64,000 bases of DNA. Origin: Bruticola sp004554425. GTDB lineage: Bacteria > Vulcanimicrobiota > Xenobia > Xenobiales > Xenobiaceae. The DNA lies in contig CATXCY010000008.1 in NCBI GenBank assembly GCA_958366945.1, positions 1 through 64,000 on the forward strand, given 5' to 3'. The notes under the pieces are model-generated. The model had not been told where the DNA came from. It saw only the letters and a list, made by a program, of their open reading frames with translations, and did no database searches. This document shows, in pieces, positions 45,357 through 54,155 of this stretch. The translations under genes and the position numbers were made by a program. The number at the start of each line of letters is the position of its first letter. Position 1 is the first letter of the stretch.

Positions 45357-45830
45357 ATGAACGATATAAGATTCGTCCTGAACGGTAAAGAAGTCGTTTA
45401 CAACGGCTCAGCTACCGACAGATTGCTGGACGTATTGCGTGACACTTATCGCTGCACTTCCGTAAAATGCGGATGCAAAGAAGGTGAATGTGGCGCTTGT
45501 TCAGTTATTTTAGATGGCAAACTCATCAACTCGTGCTGTGTAGCCATGGGCGCTATTAGTGGCAGTACGGTTGTCACTATGGAAGGCTATCGCGAAACCG
45601 AGCGCTTCAAAGTGTTGGATAAGGCTTTCGCCGAGGTTTCCGCTGTACAGTGCGGTTTCTGCACTCCGGGCATGGTTCTGGCTGCCGAGTCCATCCTTTC
45701 GGCTAACCAGCACCCTAGCGAAGAAGAGATTCGCGTCGGCATTTCCGGCAATTTGTGTCGTTGCACCGGTTACAACGCCATAGTTAATGCCGTGAAGAAT
45801 GCCGCTGAAGAAGGAGAAGGCTTATGGTAA
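45357..45830 (+). CDS. Molybdenum hydroxylase [2Fe-2S] subunit
   Basis: The 157-aa electron-transfer subunit has the plant-type ferredoxin cluster CGCKEGECGACSV with its distal Cys in INSCC, and the second cluster QCGFCTPGM with CRCTGY. All eight cluster Cys are present. It starts four bases after the Mo subunit and overlaps the FAD subunit start by seven bases (ATGGTAA). It should pass electrons from the Mo site to FAD. Confidence 0.97.
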   Translation: MNDIRFVLNGKEVVYNGSATDRLLDVLRDTYRCTSVKCGCKEGECGACSVILDGKLINSCCVAMGAISGSTVVTMEGYRETERFKVLDKAFAEVSAVQCGFCTPGMVLAAESILSANQHPSEEEIRVGISGNLCRCTGYNAIVNAVKNAAEEGEGLW

Positions 45831-46645
45831 ACGGATACGTTCCCGTCGATTTGCATGCAGCTTTAGACATCAAAGCTAAGCACGATGTAGTTCCTTACGC
45901 GGGCGGAACCGATCTTATGGTCGAAAATCGCACAGGCGTAAACTATCTTTTCTTGGGCAAACTCGATGAGCTGCGCCAAATTAAAGAAGATGAAAATTAC
46001 ATCCGTATCGGTGCCGCTGTAACTTTCACCGAAGCGTTGGCTTCCGATTTGGTGCCTCAGCTTATGAAAGAAGCCGTATCTCGCATTGCTGCTCCGGCCA
46101 TTCGCAACGCCGGCACCTTTGGCGGCAATATAGGCAACGGCTCAGCTAAAGCGGATTCCGTACTGATAGAGTTTGTTACCGATGCAAAATTGCGCTTAGT
46201 CAGCTTACGCGGCGAGCGCTTAGTTGATATCGACAAGTTCTACTTAGGGCGCAAAAAGCTCGATTTGGCCGAAGATGAACTTATTGCCGAAGTATTGATT
46301 CCCAAAGCCGGTCTTGAGAATTACTATTATGAAAAGGTCGGCGGCCGCAACGCCTTGGCCATTTCTCGCGTATCCTTTGCCGGTTTACTCAACCTTGACG
46401 CAGAAGGCAAAATATGCCGCTTTAGTGCTGCTTTTGGCGCTGTTGCTGATACGGTATTGCGCTTTAAAGAACTTGAAGCTACCATGATTGGCAAAACTTT
46501 AGCTGAAGCTAAAGAGCACAAAGAAGAGCTTCTCAAAGCCTACAGTGAGAAGTTAGTCTTAACTCGCGGCCGCGTTAGTGCTGAGTATCGTAAGACCGTA
46601 TGCCTCAACTTACTGAGTGAGTTTTTACGCAGTCAGGGCATCTAA
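45824..46645 (+). CDS. Molybdenum hydroxylase FAD-binding subunit
   Basis: The 273-aa CoxM/XdhB-type subunit has FAD motifs PYAGGTDLMVENRTG and RNAGTFGGNIGNGSAKADS, followed by the C-terminal domain ending in RKTVCLNLLSEFLRS. It is translationally coupled to the FeS subunit. An NAD- or other acceptor-binding site cannot be defined by eye. A strong terminator follows at 46682, so the trio ends here. Confidence 0.95.
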   Translation: MVNGYVPVDLHAALDIKAKHDVVPYAGGTDLMVENRTGVNYLFLGKLDELRQIKEDENYIRIGAAVTFTEALASDLVPQLMKEAVSRIAAPAIRNAGTFGGNIGNGSAKADSVLIEFVTDAKLRLVSLRGERLVDIDKFYLGRKKLDLAEDELIAEVLIPKAGLENYYYEKVGGRNALAISRVSFAGLLNLDAEGKICRFSAAFGAVADTVLRFKELEATMIGKTLAEAKEHKEELLKAYSEKLVLTRGRVSAEYRKTVCLNLLSEFLRSQGI

Positions 46646-46681
46646 TCAATAAGCTGCTTTAAAAAGTTCAGCTACAGATAA

Positions 46682-46717
46682 AAAAATAGAGCGTTCTGCA
46701 AAGGACGCTCTATTTTT
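46682..46717 (+). terminator. Terminator after the three-subunit hydroxylase
   Basis: AAAAATAGAGCGT/ACGCTCTATTTTT perfect arms, 10-base loop. It separates the trio from the fused enzyme gene, which therefore has its own promoter or depends on readthrough. Confidence 0.85.
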
Positions 46718-46755
46718 GAAATTATGAGAACTATTTTTGTTAAGGAGAGCAGCTC

Positions 46756-49326
46756 ATGTTTAAAGTGCTAATCAATGGCAAGGAGTATACCTCGGAGCAG
46801 GACAAAAAGCTACTTGCTTTCCTGCGCGATGATCTCCACTTGACGGCAGCTAAAGATGGATGCAGCGAAGGCGTATGCGGTACATGCACAGTGCTGGTCG
46901 ACGGCAAAAAAACTAAAGCGTGTCTAATGGCGCTGAGCCGTTTACAAGGCAAAAAAATTGTCACAGTTGAAGGCATAGCTCCTCAAGAAATGCGCATTTA
47001 TGAGCATTGTTTCGCGCAAGCTGGTGCCGTACAATGTGGTTTTTGTATTCCCGGTATGATAATCTCGGCTAAAAGTTTATTGGATACGAATTTAAATCCA
47101 ACCCGCGCTGAGGTCAAACAGGCTATTCGTGGTAATTTGTGCCGTTGCACTGGCTACAAAAAAATAGAAGAAGCCATACTTTTAGCTGCCGAATTTTTCC
47201 GTGAGCACAAAGAAATTCCGCCAGCTCCGACCAGTTTGCACATGGACGAACATGCCAAGCGTATCGACGCTGCCGAAAAAGTAAACGGTTCAGGTCTTTT
47301 TGCCGACGATCTTACTTTCGAAGGTATGGTCTATGCCAAGCCAGTCTATTCCAAGTATCCGCGAGCCCGCATTGATAAAATTGATACACTTAAAGCCCAA
47401 GCCCATCCTCATTGTTTGCGCGTATTGGTAAAAGCCGACGTTCCTTGCAACAAGATCGGTCACATAAAACAAGATTGGGACGTAATTATGGGTGAGGGTG
47501 ATATCACCCGTTATATAGGTAACGTCTTAGCCGTTGTAGTTGCTGACAAAAAAGAATATCTCGATGAGTTGTGTTCTTTAGTTGAAGTAGAGTATACCGA
47601 GTTGCCTCCGGTAACTAGTCCTTTTGAAGCTCTGCGCGGTGACGCTCCTTTAATACATCCAGACGGCAACATTATGAGCCGTGCCAACTTAGTTCGCGGT
47701 GACGCCGAAACAGCTATAAAAAATTCTAAATATGTTGTTACTCGCAAATACAAAACTTCTTGGCAAGAACATGGATTTATGGAGCCAGAGTGTTGTGTGG
47801 CTATTCCCGAGGGCCAGGACGGCTTACTTGTCTATACTAGCAGCCAATCAGTCTATGACGTGCAGCGCGAATGTGCACAAATGCTGCAATTGCCAGCAGA
47901 GAAAGTCCACTGCCATGCTCCTTTAGTGGGCGGCGGTTTCGGCGGTAAAGAAGATATGTCAGTGCAGCAGTACGCCGTATTGGCCGCCTGGATATTAAAA
48001 AAACCGGTTAAAGTAAAATATTCACGCCAAGAATCGCTCAATTATCATGTTAAGCGCCATCCTATGGAGATGGAATTCACCACAGCTTGCGATGAAAACG
48101 GCTACTTAACCGCCATGAAAGCGCTTATTATTGCCGACACTGGCGCTTATGCTTCCTTAGGCGGTCCCGTACTACATAGAGCTTGCACCCACGCAGCCGG
48201 CCCTTACAACTACCAAAATGTCGATATTTTGGGCATGTCAGTTTATACAAATAACGTTGTTTCCGGTGCTTTTCGAGGTTTTGGCGTAGCTCAAAGTTGT
48301 TTTGCCACCGAAATGAATATCAACCTCTTGGCTGAAAAAGTAGGTATCGATCCCTGGGAATTCCGCCGTCGCAATGTGATCAAGCCGGGAGACAAGTTGC
48401 CCAATGGCCAAAAGGCCGATCCCAATACCAATATGGCTGCTTGTTTAGATGCCATTAAAGACATTTATTATGCCAACCCCTACGCTGGTATCGCTTGCGG
48501 ATTTAAAAATTCTGGTACGGGTATGGGCAAAAAAGATATTGGTCGCGTGCTTTTATCCATAGAAAATGGCAAAATTCATATTCGCACTTCTGCCGCTTGT
48601 ATGGGACAGGGCATCGGTCAGATGGTCTTAACTGAAATTTGTCACGTTTCCAATTTGGATCCAGCGCTCTTTATCTTTGAAAATGCCGACACAGTACGTA
48701 CGCCCAATTCCGGAACTTCTACAGCATCACGCCAGACCGTAGTTACTGGAGAAGCGGCCAGACGCGTGGGAGAAAAGCTCAAGCAGGCTTTAGCCGACGG
48801 ACACACCCTTGCAGATTTGGAAGGACGCGAGTTTTTGGGAGAATACTCTGTGCAAACCGATCCTCTGGGAGCTATCAAAGAGAATCCTATAAGTCACGTT
48901 TCCTATTCTTACGGAGCTCAAGTAATTATTCTTAACGACCAAGGACGCATAGAAAAAGCCATTTCCGCCTTCGATGTTGGAGTACCAGTCAACATTCAAT
49001 CAGTAGAAGGCCAAATTGAGGGTGGTATGCTTATGGGTATAGGCTATGGAGTAAGCGAAAAGTTTACTTGCAACGGCGGTTATCCTCAAAGTAAATTCGG
49101 CACTATAGGCTTTATAAGATCTACAGAAGCTCCAGAATTGGAAGTTATTCTTTGCCGTCCTACTAAGGGTGACGAATTGCCTTATTCGTTGGGAGCCAAA
49201 GGTTGTGGCGAATTATGTATGATTCCCACCGCTCCAGCTTGCGCTCATGCCTATTATCGCCTTGATGGTAAATTCCGCCAAAGCTTACCTTTAGAAGATA
49301 CTCCCTATCGCAGAAGTAAAGGCTAA
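46756..49326 (+). CDS. Fused [2Fe-2S]-molybdenum hydroxylase
   Basis: The 856-aa protein has two [2Fe-2S] domains first (GCSEGVCGTCTVLVDGKKTKAC, split here as GCSEGVCGTC and KTKAC; then QCGFCIPGM and LCRCTGY; residues 1-155), a linker, then the Mo domain (LVGGGFGGKEDMS, SGAFRGFGVAQ, CMGQGIGQM, GAKGCGELCMIPTAP). There is no FAD domain. The layout matches aldehyde oxidoreductase (Mop) and XdhD-type proteins. The GGKE motif favours a purine- or heterocycle-type substrate over aldehyde, but this is weak evidence. It may share the FAD subunit or use another acceptor. The ATG has AAGGAG upstream. Confidence 0.92.
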   Translation: MFKVLINGKEYTSEQDKKLLAFLRDDLHLTAAKDGCSEGVCGTCTVLVDGKKTKACLMALSRLQGKKIVTVEGIAPQEMRIYEHCFAQAGAVQCGFCIPGMIISAKSLLDTNLNPTRAEVKQAIRGNLCRCTGYKKIEEAILLAAEFFREHKEIPPAPTSLHMDEHAKRIDAAEKVNGSGLFADDLTFEGMVYAKPVYSKYPRARIDKIDTLKAQAHPHCLRVLVKADVPCNKIGHIKQDWDVIMGEGDITRYIGNVLAVVVADKKEYLDELCSLVEVEYTELPPVTSPFEALRGDAPLIHPDGNIMSRANLVRGDAETAIKNSKYVVTRKYKTSWQEHGFMEPECCVAIPEGQDGLLVYTSSQSVYDVQRECAQMLQLPAEKVHCHAPLVGGGFGGKEDMSVQQYAVLAAWILKKPVKVKYSRQESLNYHVKRHPMEMEFTTACDENGYLTAMKALIIADTGAYASLGGPVLHRACTHAAGPYNYQNVDILGMSVYTNNVVSGAFRGFGVAQSCFATEMNINLLAEKVGIDPWEFRRRNVIKPGDKLPNGQKADPNTNMAACLDAIKDIYYANPYAGIACGFKNSGTGMGKKDIGRVLLSIENGKIHIRTSAACMGQGIGQMVLTEICHVSNLDPALFIFENADTVRTPNSGTSTASRQTVVTGEAARRVGEKLKQALADGHTLADLEGREFLGEYSVQTDPLGAIKENPISHVSYSYGAQVIILNDQGRIEKAISAFDVGVPVNIQSVEGQIEGGMLMGIGYGVSEKFTCNGGYPQSKFGTIGFIRSTEAPELEVILCRPTKGDELPYSLGAKGCGELCMIPTAPACAHAYYRLDGKFRQSLPLEDTPYRRSKG

Positions 49327-49346
49327 TTTTACCATTATAAAAGCAC

Positions 49347-49380
49347 TAAAGCCGGATTTTCTTCGAAAATCCGGCTTTTA
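49347..49380. terminator. Bidirectional terminator with UUCG-type loop
   Basis: TAAAGCCGGATTTTC and GAAAATCCGGCTTTA pair around a short TTC loop (the 49362-49365 bases read TTCG in the core). It separates the fused hydroxylase gene from the convergent gene. Confidence 0.88.
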
Positions 49381-49381
49381 T

Positions 49382-50095
49382 TTACTTTATATAAAAATTG
49401 GCATATAAAGAAGTATCATTCAGAGCGGCCAGCATTTGCATAGTTTTTAGCAAATTGCCATCTCCTCCCATAAGCGGTTCGGCTACGCCTTCAAAACAAA
49501 ATGAAGTAAATAAACATGGCATATCGGAGCGAATCTTTTTTACTAAACTAAAGGCACTGCGAGCAGCTATTGCAAGATCATCTGCTCTTTCCCAAGAGAC
49601 AAAAATGCTACGCACAGCCAGACAGCGTGAAAATCTTATCCAACCAGAAAATTCTTCAATATTGGCCTCGGAAAAAGTTTCCTGAGCTCGCCCGTCAATT
49701 TTGAGATCGATAGCTACAGTCTCCAAATGGCCTACTTGCAAATAAGGCTCAACAAAAGAGTCAACTTGTTTCACATCTTCTTTAGTGCTTAATAAAAAGC
49801 GACATTTTCCTTGCAAGTTAGCTACAACTTTATCCCAATTGCCATTAGTGCTAAAAAAAATATTTTTGGGCGAGATTCCGCGTGAAGCACAATCTAAAAC
49901 AACTTGTGAGCAATCAGTTTCCACAGCTAAACTTTTATTTTTATCTAGCAAGGCCATATCTGCTTCGGAAAAAGGCTCTCGTCTGACAAGTACAGGGCTA
50001 ATAGTAATTAGTTCGTGCTCATCTAGCCATGTACGACAGGCTAAATATTCTTCCAAGTTGTGCATATAGTCGTTATCCCACAAGTTTTTTGTCAA
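49382..50095 (-). CDS. Barrel-like protein distantly resembling PLP decarboxylase (type III fold)
   Basis: I am not sure of the family. The 237-aa protein contains ASRGISPKNIFFSTNGNWDK followed by a strand and STKEDVKQVDSF. This resembles diaminopimelate-decarboxylase-type barrels (AGxPPxxIxFTGNxKS, then xVDSxEEL). The Lys that binds PLP in YAVKAN-type motifs is not seen, and the beta domain is missing, so it would be an inactive or re-purposed barrel half. TTG 50095 has no Shine-Dalgarno; ATG 50065 (beginning MHNLEEYLACRTW) is preferred by some evidence. It stands alone, opposite in direction to the DnaJ gene. Confidence 0.5.
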   Translation of the reverse strand: MTKNLWDNDYMHNLEEYLACRTWLDEHELITISPVLVRREPFSEADMALLDKNKSLAVETDCSQVVLDCASRGISPKNIFFSTNGNWDKVVANLQGKCRFLLSTKEDVKQVDSFVEPYLQVGHLETVAIDLKIDGRAQETFSEANIEEFSGWIRFSRCLAVRSIFVSWERADDLAIAARSAFSLVKKIRSDMPCLFTSFCFEGVAEPLMGGDGNLLKTMQMLAALNDTSLYANFYIK

Positions 50096-50433
50096 GTTAT
50101 TGCTGGTAAGGTCAACTGACAGGAGTCAGTTTTACTTCTGTTTTTTCTTAATTGCCTCTAAGTTCCTCTTATAGCTGTCGGCAGGGCTTTTAGAGTATTG
50201 CGCAGAAACGTAGCAGGCTTGTCGTCTAACAAATATGCACGAACTGTCAACGATTCACAGTTCGTTACAAGAAGCAACAAATGCGGCTGAGACGTCATCC
50301 GCAGCGGAGAAAAACAGTAGCCTTTCTGCTTTAGCAGCAATATAGCAAGCTGTTGTCCCCGTTTTGTCTGGCAATTATAAGCCAAAAGACCACGTTAATT
50401 TCGCTGCATCTGGCGATAGAGAAGAGGCATAAG
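50096..50433. other. 338-base divergent intergenic region with two hairpins
   Basis: Between the barrel-like gene and the DnaJ-TPR gene. AACTGAC-AGGA-GTCAGTT at 50114-50131 is followed by a T-rich tract on the plus strand, like a small terminator. ACGAACTGT/ACAGTTCGT at 50239-50265 is a 9-bp hairpin. No known RNA family motif (SRP, 6S, tmRNA) is seen. A small RNA is possible but unsupported by more than these hairpins. Confidence 0.4.
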
Positions 50434-51063
50434 TTGGCTAAACGAGATTATTATGTAGTTTTAGGTGTGGCGCCTATCGCTTCGCCGGAAGAGATCAAGA
50501 AAGCTTACAGAGCGCTTTCTAAGAAGTATCATCCCGATGCCAATCCTGATATGAAAAATGAAGCCGATCAGAAAATGAAAGAGCTGATCGAAGCTTACAA
50601 TGTTCTGAACGATAAAGCCAAGCGCAAGGAATACGACAGTCAGCCTCAGTTTAAGGTACGTCGTTTTGCAAAATCTTCTGTGCGTACAAAAATAGATAAG
50701 AGTACCGCTTCTAAAAAGTCAGAAGAACCGGAAGAAAAGTCACCAGTTATGCGTTGGTTGAAAAAACTTTTTAGCAGACCAGAACATGATGCCAAAGAGT
50801 TTAAAGCCGATCCCAAACAGGCTGATGTCCATTTTACTTTGGGCCTATCTATGTCTGAAACCGAAAGTTTCTTAGATCAAGCTTGCCGCGAATTTAAGTT
50901 GGCTTTGAAGTTTGATCCCAACCATAGAGAAGCTTGTTACAACATGGCTCTTATGCAATACAAAACTGGCGACTTCGACGGAGCTAGAGCTTCGCTGCGC
51001 CGTTGTTTGGAAATAGATCCTCAAGACCCGGCTGCTAAAGTACTTAGCAGTTTGTTACAATAG
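50434..51063 (+). CDS. DnaJ-domain protein with TPR repeats
   Basis: The 209-aa protein begins with a J domain (DYYVVLGVAPIASPEEIKKA, HPD motif in KKYHPDANPD), then a basic linker. The C-terminal TPR pair is ADVHFTLGLSMSETESFLDQ onward with FKLALKFDPNHREACYNMAL and ARASLRRCLEIDPQDPAA. It lacks the Gly/Phe and zinc-finger regions of DnaJ, so it is a type III J protein that may recruit DnaK to a TPR-bound client. TTG 50434 is preferred: AGAAGAGG lies six bases upstream and the J domain starts at once. A longer frame from 50353 adds unrelated sequence. Confidence 0.9.
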   Translation: MAKRDYYVVLGVAPIASPEEIKKAYRALSKKYHPDANPDMKNEADQKMKELIEAYNVLNDKAKRKEYDSQPQFKVRRFAKSSVRTKIDKSTASKKSEEPEEKSPVMRWLKKLFSRPEHDAKEFKADPKQADVHFTLGLSMSETESFLDQACREFKLALKFDPNHREACYNMALMQYKTGDFDGARASLRRCLEIDPQDPAAKVLSSLLQ

Positions 51064-51186
51064 CTTTTGTCGTTAAGACTCCACTGTCAATCAATCGTTG
51101 TAACATAAAACAAAGAGCGCCCTAGGCTTGATAATAGACAAGTACGGAACGCTCTTTTGTTTTGTATAACTTTTTAAACTAAGACG

Positions 51187-52320
51187 TTAATTTTTAGGTT
51201 TGGGGCCAGGATATTGGAAATAGTTACAAGCGATCATACCATTATATAATTTGCGCTTGCGCTGAGCCTTGGCACCGAAACAAGCTTCAAATTCAGGGTG
51301 AGAAGAAATAACATAAAAAGACCAGTCGCTCATTTGAGCTCGCAAATTGCCCAAAACTGCGTACAAATCTTCCGCTTCTTCTATTTCCAAGAGTCTTTCG
51401 CCGTAGGGTGGATTAGTGATAACAACTCCATATTTAGCTGAAGTGGAAAAATCTCTTACATCACGTTCTTGAAAATGGATGCCTCGATCTTCCAAGCCAC
51501 ACTGTTGCAAGTGGAGTCTAGCCAACTTTAAAGTTTTGGGGTTATTGTCAAAACCGGCAATATGTAAAGTTGTTTGACGATCAAAAAGATCTTCAGCTTC
51601 CTCTAAAGCATTTTGCCAAGCTTGAGCCCCTACAAAAGACCAGCCTTCAGCGGCGAATTTCCTAGTCAGTCCGGGAGCCATATTAAGCCCCAACATAGCC
51701 GCTTCAATACAAATCGTGCCAGAGCCGCAAAAAGGATCGACCAAAACTCTATCTTTGTTCCAATAGCTCAATTGTACTAAACCAGCCGCCAAAGTTTCAC
51801 GTAAAGGAGCCGGAGCGTTCCAAGTACGATATCCACGTTTATGCAAGCCGGAACCAGAAGTATCTAGAAGGACTTCACATTCATCGTTAACCAAAAATAT
51901 TTTAACCGGGAAATGGGCTCCACTCTCATCTAAAACAGTACGACGATAGCGAGCTTGCATAACTTCTACTATAGCTTTTTTAGCCGTCCTCTGGATAGCC
52001 GGCAAACTGGTAAGCAAAGATTTGTAAGTGTGAGCATCTACCGGAAATTCAGCATTGACTGGCATAAGCTCCGGCCAAGGGATAGACTTAACGCCCCAAA
52101 AGAGTTCTTCAAAATTGCTACAAGGGAATTTTTTCAGACTCCACCAAACTCTGTCGGCACTGCGTAGCCATAAATTAGCCCGGCAGAGAGCCGATTCGTC
52201 TCCCGTAAATTTAACACGCCCATTATCGGCATGTACATCTGCCATACCTAAGTTGTTCAATTCGCGAGCTACTACAGATTCTAGCCCCAAAGCACAAGAA
52301 GCTACTAAGTTAAATTTCAT
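51187..52320 (-). CDS. THUMP-domain RNA methyltransferase (RlmL N-half/YpsC-like)
   Basis: The 377-aa protein has an N-terminal ferredoxin-like and THUMP region (CALGLESVVARELNNLG, DNGRVKFTGDESALCRANLW) followed by a Rossmann methyltransferase domain with DPFCGSGTICIEAAM and catalytic NPPYGERL. The family makes m2G in RNA; YpsC/RlmL modify 23S rRNA. SAM is the donor. The ATG start is at the expected place. Monocistronic by layout, with the convergent DnaJ-TPR gene ending 124 bases away. Confidence 0.93.
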   Translation of the reverse strand: MKFNLVASCALGLESVVARELNNLGMADVHADNGRVKFTGDESALCRANLWLRSADRVWWSLKKFPCSNFEELFWGVKSIPWPELMPVNAEFPVDAHTYKSLLTSLPAIQRTAKKAIVEVMQARYRRTVLDESGAHFPVKIFLVNDECEVLLDTSGSGLHKRGYRTWNAPAPLRETLAAGLVQLSYWNKDRVLVDPFCGSGTICIEAAMLGLNMAPGLTRKFAAEGWSFVGAQAWQNALEEAEDLFDRQTTLHIAGFDNNPKTLKLARLHLQQCGLEDRGIHFQERDVRDFSTSAKYGVVITNPPYGERLLEIEEAEDLYAVLGNLRAQMSDWSFYVISSHPEFEACFGAKAQRKRKLYNGMIACNYFQYPGPKPKN

Positions 52321-52578
52321 CAGAAGTTATACCCTATCAAGAGAAGCGTCGTCGGCTAATCGTAAGATAATATTACTAGACGTCTCCGATTCATGTTAAG
52401 TTAAATTATTTGATTTTTGAAACAAAACAGACTGTAAGAAAACAGCTCTAATCTCAAGATCTCTCTCTAATTAACTGCTTGGACTGCTCTCCCTGCCAAA
52501 AAAAAGGCTAGAGGAATACAACTTGCAAAGAGAAGTTCGAGTTAACGAAAAATATTTGTTAAGAAAGCGTGGCCAATA

Positions 52579-53061
52579 GTGAAAAAGATAAAAATTAGTC
52601 TAAGTGCAATACTTTTTATTTTATCAATAGGCTGTTTATTGTGTGGCTTCAATACCGCAGCTCAAGCTAAACAAAATGGAGCAAAATACACCATAAGACT
52701 TGCCTCTCCAGGCATGACTCAAGAACAAGTTTTACAAGCGGTCGGACAACCGACTTTTAAAGCTAAAAGAGGCAACTCTTGGAACTATCGCAAAAAACCA
52801 GGCGCTCCAGCTAATTTGAGCGATCCGCAAATTTTGTTTAAAAATGGTTTAGCCAAAATTATCGTGGGCAGCCAATTGGAAGCTAATGGTAAAACGGTAC
52901 TCAAAAGCGGCGATTCTGAAGCAAAAATAGCGGAAGTGCTGGGTAAAGCCGATCGTATCGAAGCCGGAGTAGGTAAAGATGTGCGTATTTACTATTACGA
53001 CAAGTTAGTTTTACAAATAGTGGTTCATAAAGGCAACATAGCAGTAATGCGCTTCAACTAA
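52579..53061 (+). CDS. Exported protein with two SmpA/BLIP-like repeats
   Basis: The 160-aa protein has a signal peptide (LSAILFILSIGCLLCGF, cleavage near AQA-KQNG). Two similar ~50-residue units follow: PGMTQEQVLQAVGQPTFKA...WNYR and SGDSEAKIAEVLGKADRIEA...IYYY. This alpha-beta pattern is that of SmpA/OmlA or BLIP-type folds used in protein-protein contacts. No lipobox is evident, though CLLCG contains Cys. GTG 52579 has a modest Shine-Dalgarno. It may bind another envelope protein; no specific role can be given. Confidence 0.7.
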   Translation: MKKIKISLSAILFILSIGCLLCGFNTAAQAKQNGAKYTIRLASPGMTQEQVLQAVGQPTFKAKRGNSWNYRKKPGAPANLSDPQILFKNGLAKIIVGSQLEANGKTVLKSGDSEAKIAEVLGKADRIEAGVGKDVRIYYYDKLVLQIVVHKGNIAVMRFN

Positions 53062-53068
53062 GTGAAAA

Positions 53069-53102
53069 TGCGGCTGTAGGGACGCGAAGTCCGACAGCCG
53101 CA
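53069..53102. terminator. Weak hairpin between exported-protein gene and cobS
   Basis: TGCGGCTGT/ACAGCCGCA stem of nine pairs with a 16-base loop. There is little T-tract on either side, so it may be an inefficient terminator. Confidence 0.45.
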
Positions 53103-53128
53103 CCTATAGATAGTGTATTAGCTAAAAT

Positions 53129-54022
53129 TTAGATATAAAGTCCGGTCCAGTAGAGCAAAGCAACTAAAGCAGCGCTCCAAAACATAAGCGTCTCATTCAA
53201 CTCAACAGTAGCTCCCAAGACGTCTCCAGTGACGCCTCCTAAACGCCGACGACTGATAAGAGCAATAAGCCAAGTTAATATGATTCCTAAAGCAAAACAC
53301 AAACAAAAGTTATTTAAATGGCCTACAAAATACCAATGGAATTGCAATTTAAGCCAGCCGTTACCGACTATATCAGAGAACCAAAATATGAATATAACTA
53401 AAATAGCAGCCAGGGCAACGTGTAACCATTTAACATCGTTTATTACCTTGCCAGCCAAGCTATCCTCTTCACGGGCGTACTTATTAAAAGCAGCCTGAGC
53501 TACCATAAACAAGCGGGCTAAAACTGGAATAAGTACCAATTCTCGCAAGCCGAAGCATAAAAGCAAAATAGCCACACTGGCCACTTTAGCCAACAACGTA
53601 CTTACTAGAGCTACTGTTCCAAAAGTACCGATATTATGATCGCGCATTATTTTGAGCGTATCTTCTTTATTCCAGCCACCTCCCCAACCGTCAAAAGCAT
53701 CGGCTAAACCATCTAAATGAAAAGCTCTAGTCAAAAAAGCTTCAAGCCCTACATACAAAATGGCCCCCAATACAGCTGCCAAAGGATATAAAATAGCAAT
53801 TCTCGGGAGCATCTCAGTGCTAGGAGCAAGCACATCGAAATGGCTGCCTCCACACACAGTCCACATTATAAAAGCACAAGGTAAAGTACATAGCAAACTG
53901 ATAACCAATCCAACTAGCGGACTCCACACCAACACGCGACCGTACTTAGTTGAATTTTCTCCCCAACATGGCAAGATACTGAACATTCTGAAAGCCGAAG
54001 TCAGTCCAAACAGCTCTTTCAT
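53129..54022 (-). CDS. cobS: Adenosylcobinamide-GDP ribazoletransferase
   Basis: This integral membrane enzyme joins alpha-ribazole (phosphate) to adenosylcobinamide-GDP, the step that makes cobalamin. The 297-aa protein has about seven hydrophobic segments and the family signature FHLDGLADAFDGWGGGWN, then KIMRDHNIGTFG. It is somewhat longer than the E. coli enzyme (247 aa). It is last in the cob operon, 133 bases after cobU. Confidence 0.95.
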   Translation of the reverse strand: MKELFGLTSAFRMFSILPCWGENSTKYGRVLVWSPLVGLVISLLCTLPCAFIMWTVCGGSHFDVLAPSTEMLPRIAILYPLAAVLGAILYVGLEAFLTRAFHLDGLADAFDGWGGGWNKEDTLKIMRDHNIGTFGTVALVSTLLAKVASVAILLLCFGLRELVLIPVLARLFMVAQAAFNKYAREEDSLAGKVINDVKWLHVALAAILVIFIFWFSDIVGNGWLKLQFHWYFVGHLNNFCLCFALGIILTWLIALISRRRLGGVTGDVLGATVELNETLMFWSAALVALLYWTGLYI

Positions 54023-54155
54023 CTTTAGCCTACCTTTAAATAACGAACAGTCTAATTTGTCTATTCTTAGTGCATTATTTATTATACTAAAAATACACCA
54101 ACCATTGTGACAAATCTGGTATATACTAAAAATTTTAGCACCAAATAGCCCTAAA

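Noticed and set aside
50096..50433. SRP RNA or 6S RNA gene
   Set aside because: The diagnostic conserved motifs are missing; only two generic hairpins are present.
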